NCBI RefSeq assembly: GCF_014385085.1
Contig: NZ_JACRTD010000009.1
Coordinates: forward strand, 47,041-111,040
Direction: 5' to 3'
DNA: 64,000 nucleotides
Origin: Youxingia wuxianensis
GTDB lineage: Bacteria; Bacillota; Clostridia; Oscillospirales; Ruminococcaceae
Both the position numbers and the translations under genes were made by a program. Below are positions 47,860-57,312 of this stretch, piece by piece. A model generated the notes under the pieces. It was not told the DNA's origin and made no database searches. It worked only from the letters and a program-made list of their open reading frames with translations. Each line of letters starts with the position of its first letter. The stretch's first letter is position 1.

Positions 47860-48186
47860 ATGCTTCATACGTCTACCTTAACCCTGAACAAAGAGTTTCG
47901 CAGGGTCTATTATCGAGGAAAAGCCTTTTCAACTCCTGTAGTTGTGGTCTACGCCTTAAAAAACCACAAAGGCTATAACCGGATCGGTTTAACCGCTACA
48001 AAAAAAATCGGTAAGGCTGTCCAGCGCAACCGCGCCCGCAGAGTGATGCGGGAGGCGTATCGCTTGCTGGAGCCCCAGTTTCCTGTGGGCTACGATTATG
48101 TCCTGGTCGCCCGCAGCAAAACCACCCAGTGCAAGATGGACGAGGTGCACCGGGCAATGAAATTTGCTCTTGGAAAGCTGTTTTGA
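47860..48186 (+). CDS. rnpA: ribonuclease P protein component
   Basis: 108 residues with the RNase P protein signature NRARRVMREAYRL (RNR-type motif) and GYDYVLVARSKT. It assists the RNA subunit in cutting tRNA 5' leaders. The ATG at 47860 follows GGAGG; a TTG four codons upstream overlaps that ribosome site and is unlikely. Confidence 0.95.
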   Translation: MLHTSTLTLNKEFRRVYYRGKAFSTPVVVVYALKNHKGYNRIGLTATKKIGKAVQRNRARRVMREAYRLLEPQFPVGYDYVLVARSKTTQCKMDEVHRAMKFALGKLF

Positions 48187-48189
48187 TCT

Positions 48190-48420
48190 ATGAAAAAATG
48201 TATGCTTTGGGCTATCCGCTTTTATCAGAAACGGATTTCGCCCTTAAAAGGACGTCCAACCTGCCGGTTTTATCCTACCTGTTCTCAGTATGCCTATACC
48301 GCTATTTCCCGGTTCGGGGCGCTCAGGGGCGGTTGGCTGGCGGTAAAGAGGATCTGTAAATGCCACCCTTTTCATAAGGGGGGGATCGACTATGTGCCGG
48401 AAACACTCGATAGAAAATAA
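48190..48420 (+). CDS. yidD: membrane protein insertion efficiency factor YidD
   Basis: 76 residues with the conserved [20 protein letters not shown] followed by CSQYA, and the [15 protein letters not shown] end. A small amphipathic protein at the inner face of the membrane that assists YidC. Starts three bases after rnpA. Confidence 0.95.
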   Translation: MKKCMLWAIRFYQKRISPLKGRPTCRFYPTCSQYAYTAISRFGALRGGWLAVKRICKCHPFHKGGIDYVPETLDRK

Positions 48421-48474
48421 TACGGGCAAGACCCCGTCTGAGATTATCAAAACTACATGGAGGAGAAAAGTCTG

Positions 48475-49533
48475 ATGCAATTTATCAACTCGATATTTGG
48501 CTATCCCCTTGGCTGGGTGATGTGGCTTTGCTATAAAATTATCCCGGTGTACGGCGTTGCCCTGATCCTGTTTACAATTATTACAAGGGCAATATTAGTG
48601 CCTTTGTCTATTAAACAACAAAAGTCTATGGTTAAAATGGCGATCTTTCGCCCCCGGATGGAAGAGATCCAGAAAAAATATGCCAACAACCGGGAAAAGA
48701 TGAACGAAGAGCTGATGAAGCTTTATGAGGAAGAGCATTACAATCCTATGTCCGGCTGCCTTCCCATGCTCATTCAGTTTCCGATTTTGTTCGGTTTGAT
48801 CGATGTAATTTACAGACCCCTTACCCATATCCTCCGGCTGGGTACAGAACTGATCGAACCGGCCACTGAAATTGCCAAGACAGTGCTGGGCGGCACTTTG
48901 AACAGCTATAGCGTCCAGCTGAATATTATTGATGCGGTAAACCAAAATCCCGATGCGTTTGTTTCTCTGCCCGGGTTTGCCGAAAAGGTAAGCAGCATGA
49001 ACCTGATGCTGGGACCTATTGACTTGACCCAGCAGCCCACCTTTGCTTTTAATCTGCTGCTGCTGATTCCGATTTTGTCCGGCTTGACTTCCTTGTTTCT
49101 GTCTATTCTGACAATGAAACAGAGCTCCGCTACTGCGGGAGATAATGCGGCTGCGGCGGGGATGTCAAAAAGCATGATGTTGTTTATGCCGATCTTTTCT
49201 ACGTTTTTTGCGTTTCAGGTTCCGGCAGGAGTTGGTATTTACTGGATTATGTCCAACGTGCTTATGGCGGTGCAGACCTTCCTGCTGAATAAGTTTATGA
49301 ACCCGCAGGAGATGGCGGAAAAGGCGAAGGCGGAATATGAGGCCCGTAAAGAACAGCAGCGCCAGGAAAAAATTGAGGCCAAAAAACGGGCGAAAGCTGG
49401 GGAAGCGGACGCAATTAAAAAGGCGATGTCCGCAAAAGAAATTAACCGGATTAAATTAGCGGAGGCCAGAAAGCGGGACGCGGAAAAATACGGCGAAGAA
49501 TACAAAGAGGTTACGGACGAAGATTTTAAATAA
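48475..49533 (+). CDS. yidC: membrane protein insertase YidC/SpoIIIJ/OxaA
   Basis: 352 residues, five-helix Gram-positive form without the large periplasmic domain. The first membrane segment contains GVALILFTIITRAILVPLSI with the functional Arg; YNPMSGCLPMLIQFPILFGL and VPAGVGIYWIMSN are conserved. A charged C-terminal tail (about 290-352, Lys/Glu/Ala rich) would contact ribosomes. No typical lipobox is visible, unlike many SpoIIIJ proteins. AGGAG lies before the ATG at 48475. The neighbouring jag gene matches the SpoIIIJ-Jag pairing. Confidence 0.96.
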   Translation: MQFINSIFGYPLGWVMWLCYKIIPVYGVALILFTIITRAILVPLSIKQQKSMVKMAIFRPRMEEIQKKYANNREKMNEELMKLYEEEHYNPMSGCLPMLIQFPILFGLIDVIYRPLTHILRLGTELIEPATEIAKTVLGGTLNSYSVQLNIIDAVNQNPDAFVSLPGFAEKVSSMNLMLGPIDLTQQPTFAFNLLLLIPILSGLTSLFLSILTMKQSSATAGDNAAAAGMSKSMMLFMPIFSTFFAFQVPAGVGIYWIMSNVLMAVQTFLLNKFMNPQEMAEKAKAEYEARKEQQRQEKIEAKKRAKAGEADAIKKAMSAKEINRIKLAEARKRDAEKYGEEYKEVTDEDFK

Positions 49534-49718
49534 CAAGCCGGGGAGCGATCCTTGGGGAGGGACGGAGGAGCTGAATATCAGGTCCTCCATTGCCCGTTTC
49601 TTAAGATGCAAAATAGTAGGAAAAAGCCTTTCCGACAACTTCAACCACATGATCACAAGGGAAGGCGGGATCGCCGCGGAAAAAACCTGCGGCGGCAAAA
49701 AATGATGGAGGTTGCAGC

Positions 49719-50768
49719 ATGAAGGAGATTATCCAAGAGGGAAAAAACGTAGAAGAAGCCATTGAGCTGGCTTGTAAAGCGCTGAACGTAGACCGGGATA
49801 TTATTGAGTTTGAAATCATCGACCTGCCGAGAAAAGGCGGTTTTTTAGGATTAAAAAATATTCCTGCCAAAGTGCGCGTGTATGTGGAAGAACCGGAGAA
49901 ACCGGCAGAGAAGCCAGAGGTTCGGCCGGAACCCAAACCTGCGCGCCAGGAAGCGAAACCCAAGCCTCAGCCGGTCAGAGAGGAGAAGGCGGCGGCGGAA
50001 AAGCCAGCCCCTGCGCCTCAGGAGGAAAAAGAGGAACTGGTTTTTGCAGATGCTCAGACGGTAACCGGAAAAGCCAAAGTAGCGGCGGATTATGTTATGG
50101 CTGTGCTTTTGGAAATGGGTGTGAACGCGCATATTGAAGTTGCCCTTACCCAGAGCGGCGGCGCGGTGCTTCGTTTGTCCGGGGACGGCTTAGGCGTGAT
50201 TATTGGACGCCGGGGCGAGACCTTAGATTCTTTGCAGTACCTGTCCGGCCTGGTTGCCAACCGGGAGGAAGGGGACTATATGCGTATTACGATTGATTCC
50301 GGTAACTATCGCGAGAAACGGGAAAGAACCCTGGAACGGCTGGCGACCAAACTTTCCAACACCGCTATCCGTTATGGCCGCTCCTCTACCCTGGAGCCGA
50401 TGAACCCTTATGAGCGCCGGATTATCCACGCTACGGTTTCTAAAATTGACGGAGTAACTTCCACCTCCATTGGGGAAGAACCTAACCGGCGAGTGGTAAT
50501 TTCTCCCACCAATCCCCGTCCGCAGCAAGGCCGCGGTTCCAGGGGCGGAAGATATAATAATAACCGCGGTCCCCGCAAAGACAATAGGGACAGCCGCGGT
50601 CCCCGCAGAGATCACCGGGACAACCGGGATCGGGGAGGAAACCGCACAGTAACCAATCCAGGGGCACTTTCAGAAACAAAGGCGGCCCAGCCCAAAGAGC
50701 ATACCGCTCCCACAAAACCTATGAAAGAGGTTGTGGACGCGCCCCTTTACGGAAAGATCGATTTATAA
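49719..50768 (+). CDS. jag: RNA-binding protein Jag/KhpB (SpoIIIJ-associated)
   Basis: 349 residues: Jag-N domain (1-55), a Pro/Glu/Lys-rich linker (56-108), KH domain with GRRG at 163-166 (about 115-190), and R3H domain with R233-x3-H237 (about 200-262). Beyond the usual end of the family is an extra low-complexity tail (about 268-310) rich in Arg, Gly, Asn and Asp (QGRGSRGGRYNNNRGPR), then a Thr/Ala/Lys end. KH and R3H bind single-stranded RNA; the RG-rich tail is likely a further RNA-binding segment. GGAGG lies before the ATG. Confidence 0.94.
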   Translation: MKEIIQEGKNVEEAIELACKALNVDRDIIEFEIIDLPRKGGFLGLKNIPAKVRVYVEEPEKPAEKPEVRPEPKPARQEAKPKPQPVREEKAAAEKPAPAPQEEKEELVFADAQTVTGKAKVAADYVMAVLLEMGVNAHIEVALTQSGGAVLRLSGDGLGVIIGRRGETLDSLQYLSGLVANREEGDYMRITIDSGNYREKRERTLERLATKLSNTAIRYGRSSTLEPMNPYERRIIHATVSKIDGVTSTSIGEEPNRRVVISPTNPRPQQGRGSRGGRYNNNRGPRKDNRDSRGPRRDHRDNRDRGGNRTVTNPGALSETKAAQPKEHTAPTKPMKEVVDAPLYGKIDL

Positions 50769-50840
50769 AGTCCGGCTGACGAAGCATTTCGCGAGGCGGA
50801 TGTTTCCGCATAGGCCTGCGGGAAAAGGAAAGTACCTTGA

Positions 50841-50874
50841 GGGAAATGTTTCACGTGGAACATTTCCCTTTTTT
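50841..50874 (+). terminator. intrinsic terminator whose stem contains parS
   Basis: GGGAAATGTT pairs with AACATTTCCC around TCACGTGG and is followed by TTTTTT. The central 16 bp is a parS site. It lies between jag and mnmE. Confidence 0.7.
50847..50862. promoter_or_regulatory. parS: parS site 1
   Basis: TGTTTCACGTGGAACA; its complement TGTTCCACGTGAAACA fits the Firmicutes consensus TGTTNCACGTGAAACA exactly. Target of ParB (57313). Confidence 0.92.
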
Positions 50875-50905
50875 ATGGGCAGAAAGAAAGACAGGAGGAA
50901 AACCT

Positions 50906-52276
50906 ATGGATACTATTAATACCATCGCCGCGATCGCCACCCCTTTAGGTACTGGCGGAATAGGCGTGGTGCGTATTTCCGGAGAGGACGCGCTTAAGGT
51001 GGCGGACCGGATCATAAAAAGCCCTGCCCATCCAGAGATTTCCTCAATGAAAGGATATACCTGCGCTTTTGGGCGGGCATATGATATGGAAGGGGCCATC
51101 GACGAAGTAGTGGTGACTGTATTCCGCGCCCCAAAAAGCTATACTGGGGAGGATGTGGTGGAGATCTCCTGCCATGGGGGGGTCTATATTCTCAACCGGA
51201 TTTTGCGGGCCTGCTGTGACAGCGGCGCTCGTTTGGCCGAGGCGGGGGAGTTTACTAAACGGGCGTTCCTTCAGGGAAAGCTGGATTTAACCCAGGCGGA
51301 GGCGGTCATCGATCTGATCTGCGCTCAAGGCCGCCAGGCGGCGAAAGCGGCGCTTACCGCGAAAGACGGAGCCCTTTACCGCAAGATAAACCGTGTTTGT
51401 AAGCTTTTGGTGGAATATGCCGGACATTTGGCGGCGTGGATTGATTATCCGGAAGAGGATATTGTAGAGATAAATCCCAGAGAGCTGGAGCGCCAGTTGG
51501 GAAAATGCGGTGATGAGCTGGAAAATTTACTGGCCTCTTATGATACAGGGAAACTGATCCGGGAAGGAATTGAGGTCGCCATTGTAGGGCGGCCGAATGT
51601 GGGGAAATCCACTTTGATGAACCTGCTTACGGGATACGACCGGAGCATTGTCGCAGATTTGGCCGGGACCACTCGGGATGTGGTCAGCGACACGGTTTCT
51701 TTAGGGGATGTAGTGCTGCGGCTGTCGGATACGGCGGGAATCCGTTTTTCAAACGATCCGGTGGAACAGGCTGGGGTAAATTTAGCGATGGCGCAGATAG
51801 AACGAGCCCAGCTTATTTTGGCGCTGTTTGACGGAGGCGACCCCCTTACCAAAGACGATTGGAAGGTAATCGAACGGTGCCGGCGGCGGCAGGTAATTGC
51901 CGTTGTAAATAAAAGCGATTTGCCCCAGGTGTTGGATATGGGGGAGATTCAGCGGAGTTTTGAACATGTGATTACAATTTCCGCCAAATCCCTGGATGGG
52001 GTCCAACAGCTCAAAGAAAAAATTATTCAGTTGTTTCATTTGGGCAGCTTTGACAGTTCGGCGGCCATGGTTGCCAACGAGCGCCAGCGCCTGGGGGTCA
52101 CCCAGGCGTTGGACGAAGTCCGGCAGGCGCAGCATGCACTGGCGCAGGGGATCTCTTACGACGCGGTCTCCGTATGTATTGAAAACGCAGTGGATCATCT
52201 GCTGGAACTAACAGGGAAACGAGCCACCCAGGAGGTTGTAGACCAGGTATTTTCCCGGTTCTGCGTAGGGAAGTGA
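50906..52276 (+). CDS. mnmE: tRNA uridine-5-carboxymethylaminomethyl GTPase MnmE
   Basis: 456 residues: an N-terminal folate-binding domain, a helical domain carrying the inserted G domain (G1 GRPNVGKS 228-235; DLAGTTRD; DTAG; NKSD) and a C-terminal Cys loop FCVGK with C453. With MnmG it modifies the wobble uridine of several tRNAs. The ATG at 50906 follows AGGAGG; the longer frame would begin inside parS. Confidence 0.97.
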   Translation: MDTINTIAAIATPLGTGGIGVVRISGEDALKVADRIIKSPAHPEISSMKGYTCAFGRAYDMEGAIDEVVVTVFRAPKSYTGEDVVEISCHGGVYILNRILRACCDSGARLAEAGEFTKRAFLQGKLDLTQAEAVIDLICAQGRQAAKAALTAKDGALYRKINRVCKLLVEYAGHLAAWIDYPEEDIVEINPRELERQLGKCGDELENLLASYDTGKLIREGIEVAIVGRPNVGKSTLMNLLTGYDRSIVADLAGTTRDVVSDTVSLGDVVLRLSDTAGIRFSNDPVEQAGVNLAMAQIERAQLILALFDGGDPLTKDDWKVIERCRRRQVIAVVNKSDLPQVLDMGEIQRSFEHVITISAKSLDGVQQLKEKIIQLFHLGSFDSSAAMVANERQRLGVTQALDEVRQAQHALAQGISYDAVSVCIENAVDHLLELTGKRATQEVVDQVFSRFCVGK

Positions 52277-52414
52277 TTGGGGCTCATGGGCGCTTAAAAA
52301 GCTTTGAGGTTTTTTTCAGGTGCAGTAAGGGCGCCTGAGGAGAGAGGCCGGAGTGTGCAAAGAGACTATGGAGCGCAAAGAGCTATTTGAAAATGTCCGG
52401 AAAGGGAGAAAGTC

Positions 52415-54319
52415 ATGGAACAAGAACCTATTCGCTATCATGCGGAAGATTATGATATTGCGGTGATCGGAGGGGGCCACGCAGGGATCGAGGCGGCTTT
52501 GGCCGCGGCGCGCCTGGGGGCGAAAACTATTTTATTTACCATGTCCTTGGATGCTGTTGGCAATATGCCGTGCAATCCTTCTATTGGCGGTACGGCAAAA
52601 GGCCACCTTGTCCGGGAAATTGACGCCTTGGGCGGGGAGATGGGAAAGGCCGCAGACGCTACCTTTTTACAGAGCAGGATGCTGAACCGGGGCAAAGGTC
52701 CGGCGGTTCACAGTCTGCGGGTGCAGACGGATAGAAAAGCATATCACCAGTATATGAAACATTGTATTGAAAACCAGCCGGGCCTGGATATAAAACAGGC
52801 GGAAATTATGGACATTCTGTCCCAGGATGGAAAGGTAACCGGCGTGGTGACCGAGCTGGGCGCTGTTTACGGCGCAAAAGCGGCGATTTTATGCACCGGC
52901 ACTTTTTTGCATGGTACGATTTATGTGGGAGAATATCAGGCAGTCAGCGGGCCGGATGGGATGCACGCCGCTATGGGGATTTCCAATTCCCTGCGCAAAT
53001 TAGGAATACAGCTGCGGCGGTTTAAAACCGGGACTCCCGCCAGAGTGGACAAGCGTTCCATCGACTTTACCGAGCTGGAGGAGCAAAAAGGGGATGATCC
53101 GATTGTTCCCATGTCCTTTACTACGGACGCCAGTTCCTTAAAAAATACGGAGGTCTGCTATATTGCTTACACCAATGAACATACCCATCAGGTAATTATG
53201 GATAATCTGCACCGCTCTCCCTTGTATGGGGGGAAAATTGAGGGGGTAGGCCCCCGGTATTGTCCCAGCATTGAGGATAAGGTGGTGCGGTTTCATGATA
53301 AGCCGCGGCATCAGCTGTTCATTGAACCTATGGGGGCAAACACCAATGAAATTTACCTTCAAGGGATGTCCTCCTCCTTGCCGGAAGAAGTGCAGATTAA
53401 AATGTATCGGACGATCAAAGGGTTTGAGCATCTTAAAATAATGCGCAACGCCTATGCTATCGAATATGACTGTATTGATCCTACTTGCCTGAAGGCGACC
53501 CTGGAATTTAAAGCGGTAAACGGATTATATGGAGCGGGGCAGTTTAACGGCACCTCAGGGTATGAGGAAGCCGCGGCACAGGGGTTAATTGCAGGGATAA
53601 ACGCCACCCGGCAGGTACAGGGAAAGGAACCGGTTATTTTGGATCGGGCCAGTTCTTATATTGGTACCTTGATTGACGATTTGGTGATTAAAGGATGCAA
53701 CGATCCTTACCGGATGATGACCTCCCGTTCGGAATACCGGCTTTTGCTTCGCCAGGACAATGCGGATACCCGGTTGACTCCGCTGGGACGACAACTGGGA
53801 CTGATCTGCGATCAGCGCTGGGAAAAGTTTTTGGTGAAAGAAAAACAGATTGAGAAGGAGCTTGAACGGCTGGAAAAGGCGACGGTCTCTCCCAGTGAAG
53901 AGCTTAACGCCCTGCTGGTTTCACGTGAAACATCCCCGATGACTACTGGGGTGAAACTGGCAAGTTTGCTTCGGCGTCCCCAGATCAGCTATGAAGATTT
54001 GGAGCCGTTTGATAAACAGCGCCCAGATTTGCCGCCAGAGGTAAAAGAACAGGTGGAGATTACTATAAAGTACGAGGGCTATATTAAAAAGCAAATTGCC
54101 CAAGTGGAGCAAATGCGGAAACTGGAAACCAAGATTTTACCGGAGGGCATAGATTACCAGCAAATTGCCGGACTGCGTTTGGAAGCCCGGGAAAAACTTT
54201 GTAAGGCGCAGCCGGTGAATATTGGACAGGCGTCCCGGATCAGCGGGGTCAGCCCGGCGGATATTTCGGTTCTGCTGATTTGGCTGGAACAGCAGGGGAG
54301 GGAGGAGCGTCATGATTGA
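52415..54319 (+). CDS. mnmG: tRNA uridine-5-carboxymethylaminomethyl modification enzyme MnmG/GidA
   Basis: 634 residues, the FAD-binding partner of MnmE. The dinucleotide fold is [40 protein letters not shown] and [16 protein letters not shown] (with the catalytic-region cysteines) are conserved. It overlaps rsmG by eight bases. A parS copy lies inside the coding region at 53917. Confidence 0.97.
   Translation: MEQEPIRYHAEDYDIAVIGGGHAGIEAALAAARLGAKTILFTMSLDAVGNMPCNPSIGGTAKGHLVREIDALGGEMGKAADATFLQSRMLNRGKGPAVHSLRVQTDRKAYHQYMKHCIENQPGLDIKQAEIMDILSQDGKVTGVVTELGAVYGAKAAILCTGTFLHGTIYVGEYQAVSGPDGMHAAMGISNSLRKLGIQLRRFKTGTPARVDKRSIDFTELEEQKGDDPIVPMSFTTDASSLKNTEVCYIAYTNEHTHQVIMDNLHRSPLYGGKIEGVGPRYCPSIEDKVVRFHDKPRHQLFIEPMGANTNEIYLQGMSSSLPEEVQIKMYRTIKGFEHLKIMRNAYAIEYDCIDPTCLKATLEFKAVNGLYGAGQFNGTSGYEEAAAQGLIAGINATRQVQGKEPVILDRASSYIGTLIDDLVIKGCNDPYRMMTSRSEYRLLLRQDNADTRLTPLGRQLGLICDQRWEKFLVKEKQIEKELERLEKATVSPSEELNALLVSRETSPMTTGVKLASLLRRPQISYEDLEPFDKQRPDLPPEVKEQVEITIKYEGYIKKQIAQVEQMRKLETKILPEGIDYQQIAGLRLEAREKLCKAQPVNIGQASRISGVSPADISVLLIWLEQQGREERHD
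53917..53932. promoter_or_regulatory. parS: parS site 2 (inside mnmG)
   Basis: GGTTTCACGTGAAACA, one mismatch (first base) to the consensus palindrome TGTTTCACGTGAAACA. Confidence 0.85.
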
Positions 54320-55025
54320 TCAGGAGCAGCTGGGAAAATATTGTCTGGATTTAGGGGTTCCATTAAACGAACGGCAAAAAGAGCTGTTTGATTTGTATGC
54401 AGGCACACTGGTGGAATGGAACGAAAAAATGAATTTAACCGCCATTATCAAACCGGAAGAGATCGTAATAAAACATTTTGTGGACAGCATCAGCCTGTTG
54501 TGGGCGGTAACGCCTTCGCAGGGCGCCTCACTGATTGATGTAGGGACGGGAGCGGGATTTCCTTCCGTACCGGTAAAAATTGTCCGGGAGGACATGAAGA
54601 TTACCCTGCTGGACAGCTTAAACAAGCGAATAACCTTTTTAAAAGAGCTTTCTCAAAGGCTGGGACAGGAAAATCAATGCATTCATGCCCGAGCGGAAGA
54701 AGCGGGAAAAGCTCCCGCCTGGCGGGAAAAGTACGACTTTGCCACTGCCAGGGCGGTAGCCCACCTGCGGGAGCTGAGTGAATATTGCCTTCCCTTTGTA
54801 AAAATCGGCGGAATATTTGCCGCTTTAAAAAGCGGGGAAGTAGAACAGGAATTGGAACAGTCCCGAAAGGCCATTGGAGTTTTGGGCGGAGAAATTCAAG
54901 AGATAAAACGGCTTGAGCTTCCTGATGAGAGCAAAAGAAGTATTATTCTCATAAAAAAAATATCGCAGACCTCGACAAAATACCCCCGGTCTCCCGGAAA
55001 AATATCAAAAAATCCACTGGTTTAA
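54312..55025 (+). CDS. rsmG: 16S rRNA m7G527 methyltransferase RsmG/GidB
   Basis: 237 residues with the SAM-binding motif [18 protein letters not shown] and the conserved NEKMNLTAI and [15 protein letters not shown] segments. It methylates G527 of 16S rRNA. Its last codons run into the downstream terminator hairpin. Start overlaps mnmG by eight bases. Confidence 0.96.
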   Translation: MIDQEQLGKYCLDLGVPLNERQKELFDLYAGTLVEWNEKMNLTAIIKPEEIVIKHFVDSISLLWAVTPSQGASLIDVGTGAGFPSVPVKIVREDMKITLLDSLNKRITFLKELSQRLGQENQCIHARAEEAGKAPAWREKYDFATARAVAHLRELSEYCLPFVKIGGIFAALKSGEVEQELEQSRKAIGVLGGEIQEIKRLELPDESKRSIILIKKISQTSTKYPRSPGKISKNPLV

Positions 55026-55045
55026 TGAAAAAACCAGTGGATTTT
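55010..55045 (+). terminator. terminator overlapping the rsmG stop
   Basis: AATCCACTGG (55011-55020) pairs with CCAGTGGATT (55034-55043), followed by TT. The rsmG stop codon lies in the loop. Confidence 0.75.
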
Positions 55046-55209
55046 GGCGTATTTTGCGATCGAAAATTCTGGAAAATAGGAATATTTCATGTTACCATAA
55101 GACCAACCCAAAACAAACAAACGCTTAAATCAATAGGCGGGCCGATGATATTGAGGGTATCAGGGCAAAACGTCTTTTTTATAAAAAGACATGGGAAAGG
55201 GAAAAGAGC

Positions 55210-56043
55210 ATGGGAATTTTAAAATCGCAAAAAACCATCAATAAAGTAGTATTGCTTCCAATCAGCGATATTTCTGCCAGTCCGTTTCAGCCGCGCCGTC
55301 ATTTTGACCGAAACGCCATGGAAGAGCTGGCTCGGAGTATAGAAGCCAATGGACTGCTCCAGCCGGTAACAGTAAGGCGCGGGGAAGAAGGAAAATATGA
55401 GCTTATCGCCGGGGAACGACGACTACTTGCATGCCAGATGATTAAGATGGACAAAATTCCTGCTATCATTGAAAATTACGGCGATAATCAATCGGCCATG
55501 TTCGCTCTGATTGAAAACCTGCAGCGCAAAGATTTAAACTACTTTGAGGAAGCGCAGGGGATACAAACCCTGATGGAACAATGCGCTATGACCCAGCAGC
55601 AGATCGCAAAGCAGTTAGGAAAGGCTCAATCGACGATTGCCAATAAATTAAGGCTGCTTGCCTTTCAGGAGGATTTGCGGGAAAAAATTATGGACGGCGG
55701 GTTGACTGAACGTCACGCCAGAGCCCTGCTGCGACTGGAAGATAAAAAGACAATGGAAGAAACCATTGATTACATTGTAAAACAAAGACTAAATGTAGGC
55801 GAAACAGAAAAATACATCGATAACTTGCTTATGTCTGCACACCAACCGGAAAAAAGCAAAGCGACCCGCCTGTTTATTGTCAAGGATCTGCGTGTATTTT
55901 TTAATACCATTTCCAAAGCGGTAAGCACCATGAAATTGGCGGGAATTGAAGTAAACACCACTCAGATTGAGGATGAGGAATACATTAACTACACCTTGCG
56001 TATCCCCAAAAAAGGCTCCTTTAAACAACCACACACCGCTTAA
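55210..56043 (+). CDS. noc: nucleoid occlusion protein Noc
   Basis: 277 residues of the ParB/Noc family: CTP-binding domain with GERRLLA and ENLQRKDL, then an HTH domain and C-terminal dimerisation region. The helix that reads DNA is KQLGKAQSTIANKLRLL, with the Gln/Lys pattern of Noc rather than the SRP-x-TN of ParB. Noc-CTP spreads from its sites, binds membrane and blocks division over the nucleoid. The first residues (MGILKSQK) could form the amphipathic membrane helix. GGGAAAGGG precedes the ATG. It is separate from the parAB operon, followed by its own terminator. Confidence 0.88.
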   Translation: MGILKSQKTINKVVLLPISDISASPFQPRRHFDRNAMEELARSIEANGLLQPVTVRRGEEGKYELIAGERRLLACQMIKMDKIPAIIENYGDNQSAMFALIENLQRKDLNYFEEAQGIQTLMEQCAMTQQQIAKQLGKAQSTIANKLRLLAFQEDLREKIMDGGLTERHARALLRLEDKKTMEETIDYIVKQRLNVGETEKYIDNLLMSAHQPEKSKATRLFIVKDLRVFFNTISKAVSTMKLAGIEVNTTQIEDEEYINYTLRIPKKGSFKQPHTA

Positions 56044-56164
56044 AACACATCCCCTTCTTTGCCGGTCTATAAGAGGCCGGCCCCCGACACCATAATCTGT
56101 ACCGGAATAAGGGAAGACAGATCACCTTTTCCCGGACAGTTTGGTATAATACACGTTTCCCTGC

Positions 56165-56201
56165 AAAAGCGCCGCGTCTATTTTAAGACGCGGCGCTTTT
56201 G
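56165..56201 (+). terminator. terminator of noc
   Basis: AAAAGCGCCGCGTCT pairs perfectly with AGACGCGGCGCTTTT around a 6-nt loop. Confidence 0.85.
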
Positions 56202-56239
56202 TATGTCCTGGGGGAAGTTCACCGAAGCGGGGAAGGGGA

Positions 56240-56308
56240 GGCCCGGCCCGGCGGCTTCGTCGCCGCCGCGCACAGCGCGGACCGCTGCAAAGCAGCGGCG
56301 GCCGGGCC
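56240..56308. repeat. three-armed palindromic (cloverleaf-like) intergenic element, copy 4
   Basis: Outer stem GGCCCGGCC (56240-56248) pairs with 56300-56308. Inside are GGCGGC-TTCGTC-GCCGCC (56250-56267), a short CGC-ACA-GCG arm (56269-56277; extends to CCGCGC/GCGCGG if arm 1 opens) and CCGCTGC-AAA-GCAGCGG (56282-56298). Confidence 0.7.
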
Positions 56309-56349
56309 TTTGCCCCTGGTTTACCAGCTTACTTTCGGAAAGCCGCCAG

Positions 56350-56365
56350 TGTTTCACGTGAAACA
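56350..56365. promoter_or_regulatory. parS: parS site 3 (upstream of parA)
   Basis: TGTTTCACGTGAAACA, a perfect palindrome and exact consensus. It lies 30 bp before the -35 of the parAB promoter, so ParB loading may affect its own operon. Confidence 0.96.
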
Positions 56366-56395
56366 ATCTTTATCCCAAAACCACAAGAAACCCCT

Positions 56396-56423
56396 TTGAA
56401 AAACTACAGAAGTGTGCTATAAT
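56396..56423 (+). promoter_or_regulatory. promoter of parAB
   Basis: TTGAAA, 16 bp, TATAAT, 80 bp before the parA start. Confidence 0.7.
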
Positions 56424-56503
56424 AACCCAGAAATGTTATTTATGGGTTATTCGTATAGAAAAGCCGGGAAAAAATAGTAAGTACGCCGAAGGGAGGCTGT
56501 AAA

Positions 56504-57274
56504 TTGGGAAAGATAATAGCGGTGGCCAACCAGAAGGGCGGCGTAGGAAAAACAACCACAGCGGTAAATTTAACAGCGGCGCTGGGAGCAAAAGGAAAAA
56601 AGGTGCTGCTGGTGGATGTGGACCCGCAAGGAAATTCTACCAGCGGACTGGGGATTAATAAACGGGATTTAAAAGGCTCCACTTATGAGCTGCTGTTGTC
56701 TATGGTACCGGCACAGCAGGTGCTGCTGCACACTCCCTTTAAAAATGTGGATATTCTTCCTTCCAATATTGCTCTGGCCGGGGCGGAAATTGAACTGGTG
56801 GAAATGGAAAATCGGGCGATGCGGCTAAAAAATGCCTTGATTAAATTAAAACCAGCGTATGATTATATTTTAATCGACTGTCCGCCCTCTTTGGGAATTA
56901 TTACCCTTAATGCCTTTGCTGCCTGCGATACTTTGCTGATCCCTATCCAGTGCGAATATTATGCGTTGGAAGGGTTGTCACAGCTGATGTCTACCTTGCG
57001 TCAGGTAAAACGGTTATATAATCCCCAGATTGAAATTGAAGGGGTGCTGCTTACAATGTATGATAGCCGGTTAAATCTTACCTTGCAGGTAGTGGAAGAG
57101 TTAAAGAAGTATTTCCCCCAGAAGATTTATCATACGGTAATCCCAAGGAACGTTCGCCTGTCCGAAGCGCCCAGCTTCGGTCAGCCGGTAATGTATTACG
57201 ATAGAACCTCCAAAGGCTGCGCGGCATATGAGGAGCTGGCAGCAGAAGTTTTGAAAAAAAACAAAGGATCTTAA
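56504..57274 (+). CDS. parA: chromosome partitioning ATPase ParA/Soj
   Basis: 256 residues with the deviant Walker A KGGVGKTT near the N-terminus, LIDCPPSLG (Walker B) and the IPIQCEYYALEG segment. With ParB it separates origins, and in Bacillus Soj also controls DnaA. The start is TTG at 56504 with GGGAGG nine bases upstream. Confidence 0.96.
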   Translation: MGKIIAVANQKGGVGKTTTAVNLTAALGAKGKKVLLVDVDPQGNSTSGLGINKRDLKGSTYELLLSMVPAQQVLLHTPFKNVDILPSNIALAGAEIELVEMENRAMRLKNALIKLKPAYDYILIDCPPSLGIITLNAFAACDTLLIPIQCEYYALEGLSQLMSTLRQVKRLYNPQIEIEGVLLTMYDSRLNLTLQVVEELKKYFPQKIYHTVIPRNVRLSEAPSFGQPVMYYDRTSKGCAAYEELAAEVLKKNKGS

Positions 57275-57312
57275 GGATAGAAGCATAAACAAGCAAAGGA
57301 GGCGAAATTTCG

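Larger units (their letters stand above)
56044..56503. other. noc-parA intergenic region
   Basis: 460 bp. In order: a TATAAT at 56145 with a poor -35, the noc terminator (56165-56200), a cloverleaf element (56240-56308), parS site 3 (56350-56365) and the parAB promoter (56396-56423). No gene is seen. Confidence 0.7.

Noticed and set aside
55025..55222. 65-codon open frame between rsmG and noc
   Set aside because: It starts in the loop of the rsmG terminator, has no ribosome site and no recognisable features; it overlaps the noc start.
56145..56150. TATAAT in the noc-parA gap as a promoter
   Set aside because: No acceptable -35 is present and the noc terminator follows within about 15 bp, so a functional promoter is doubtful.
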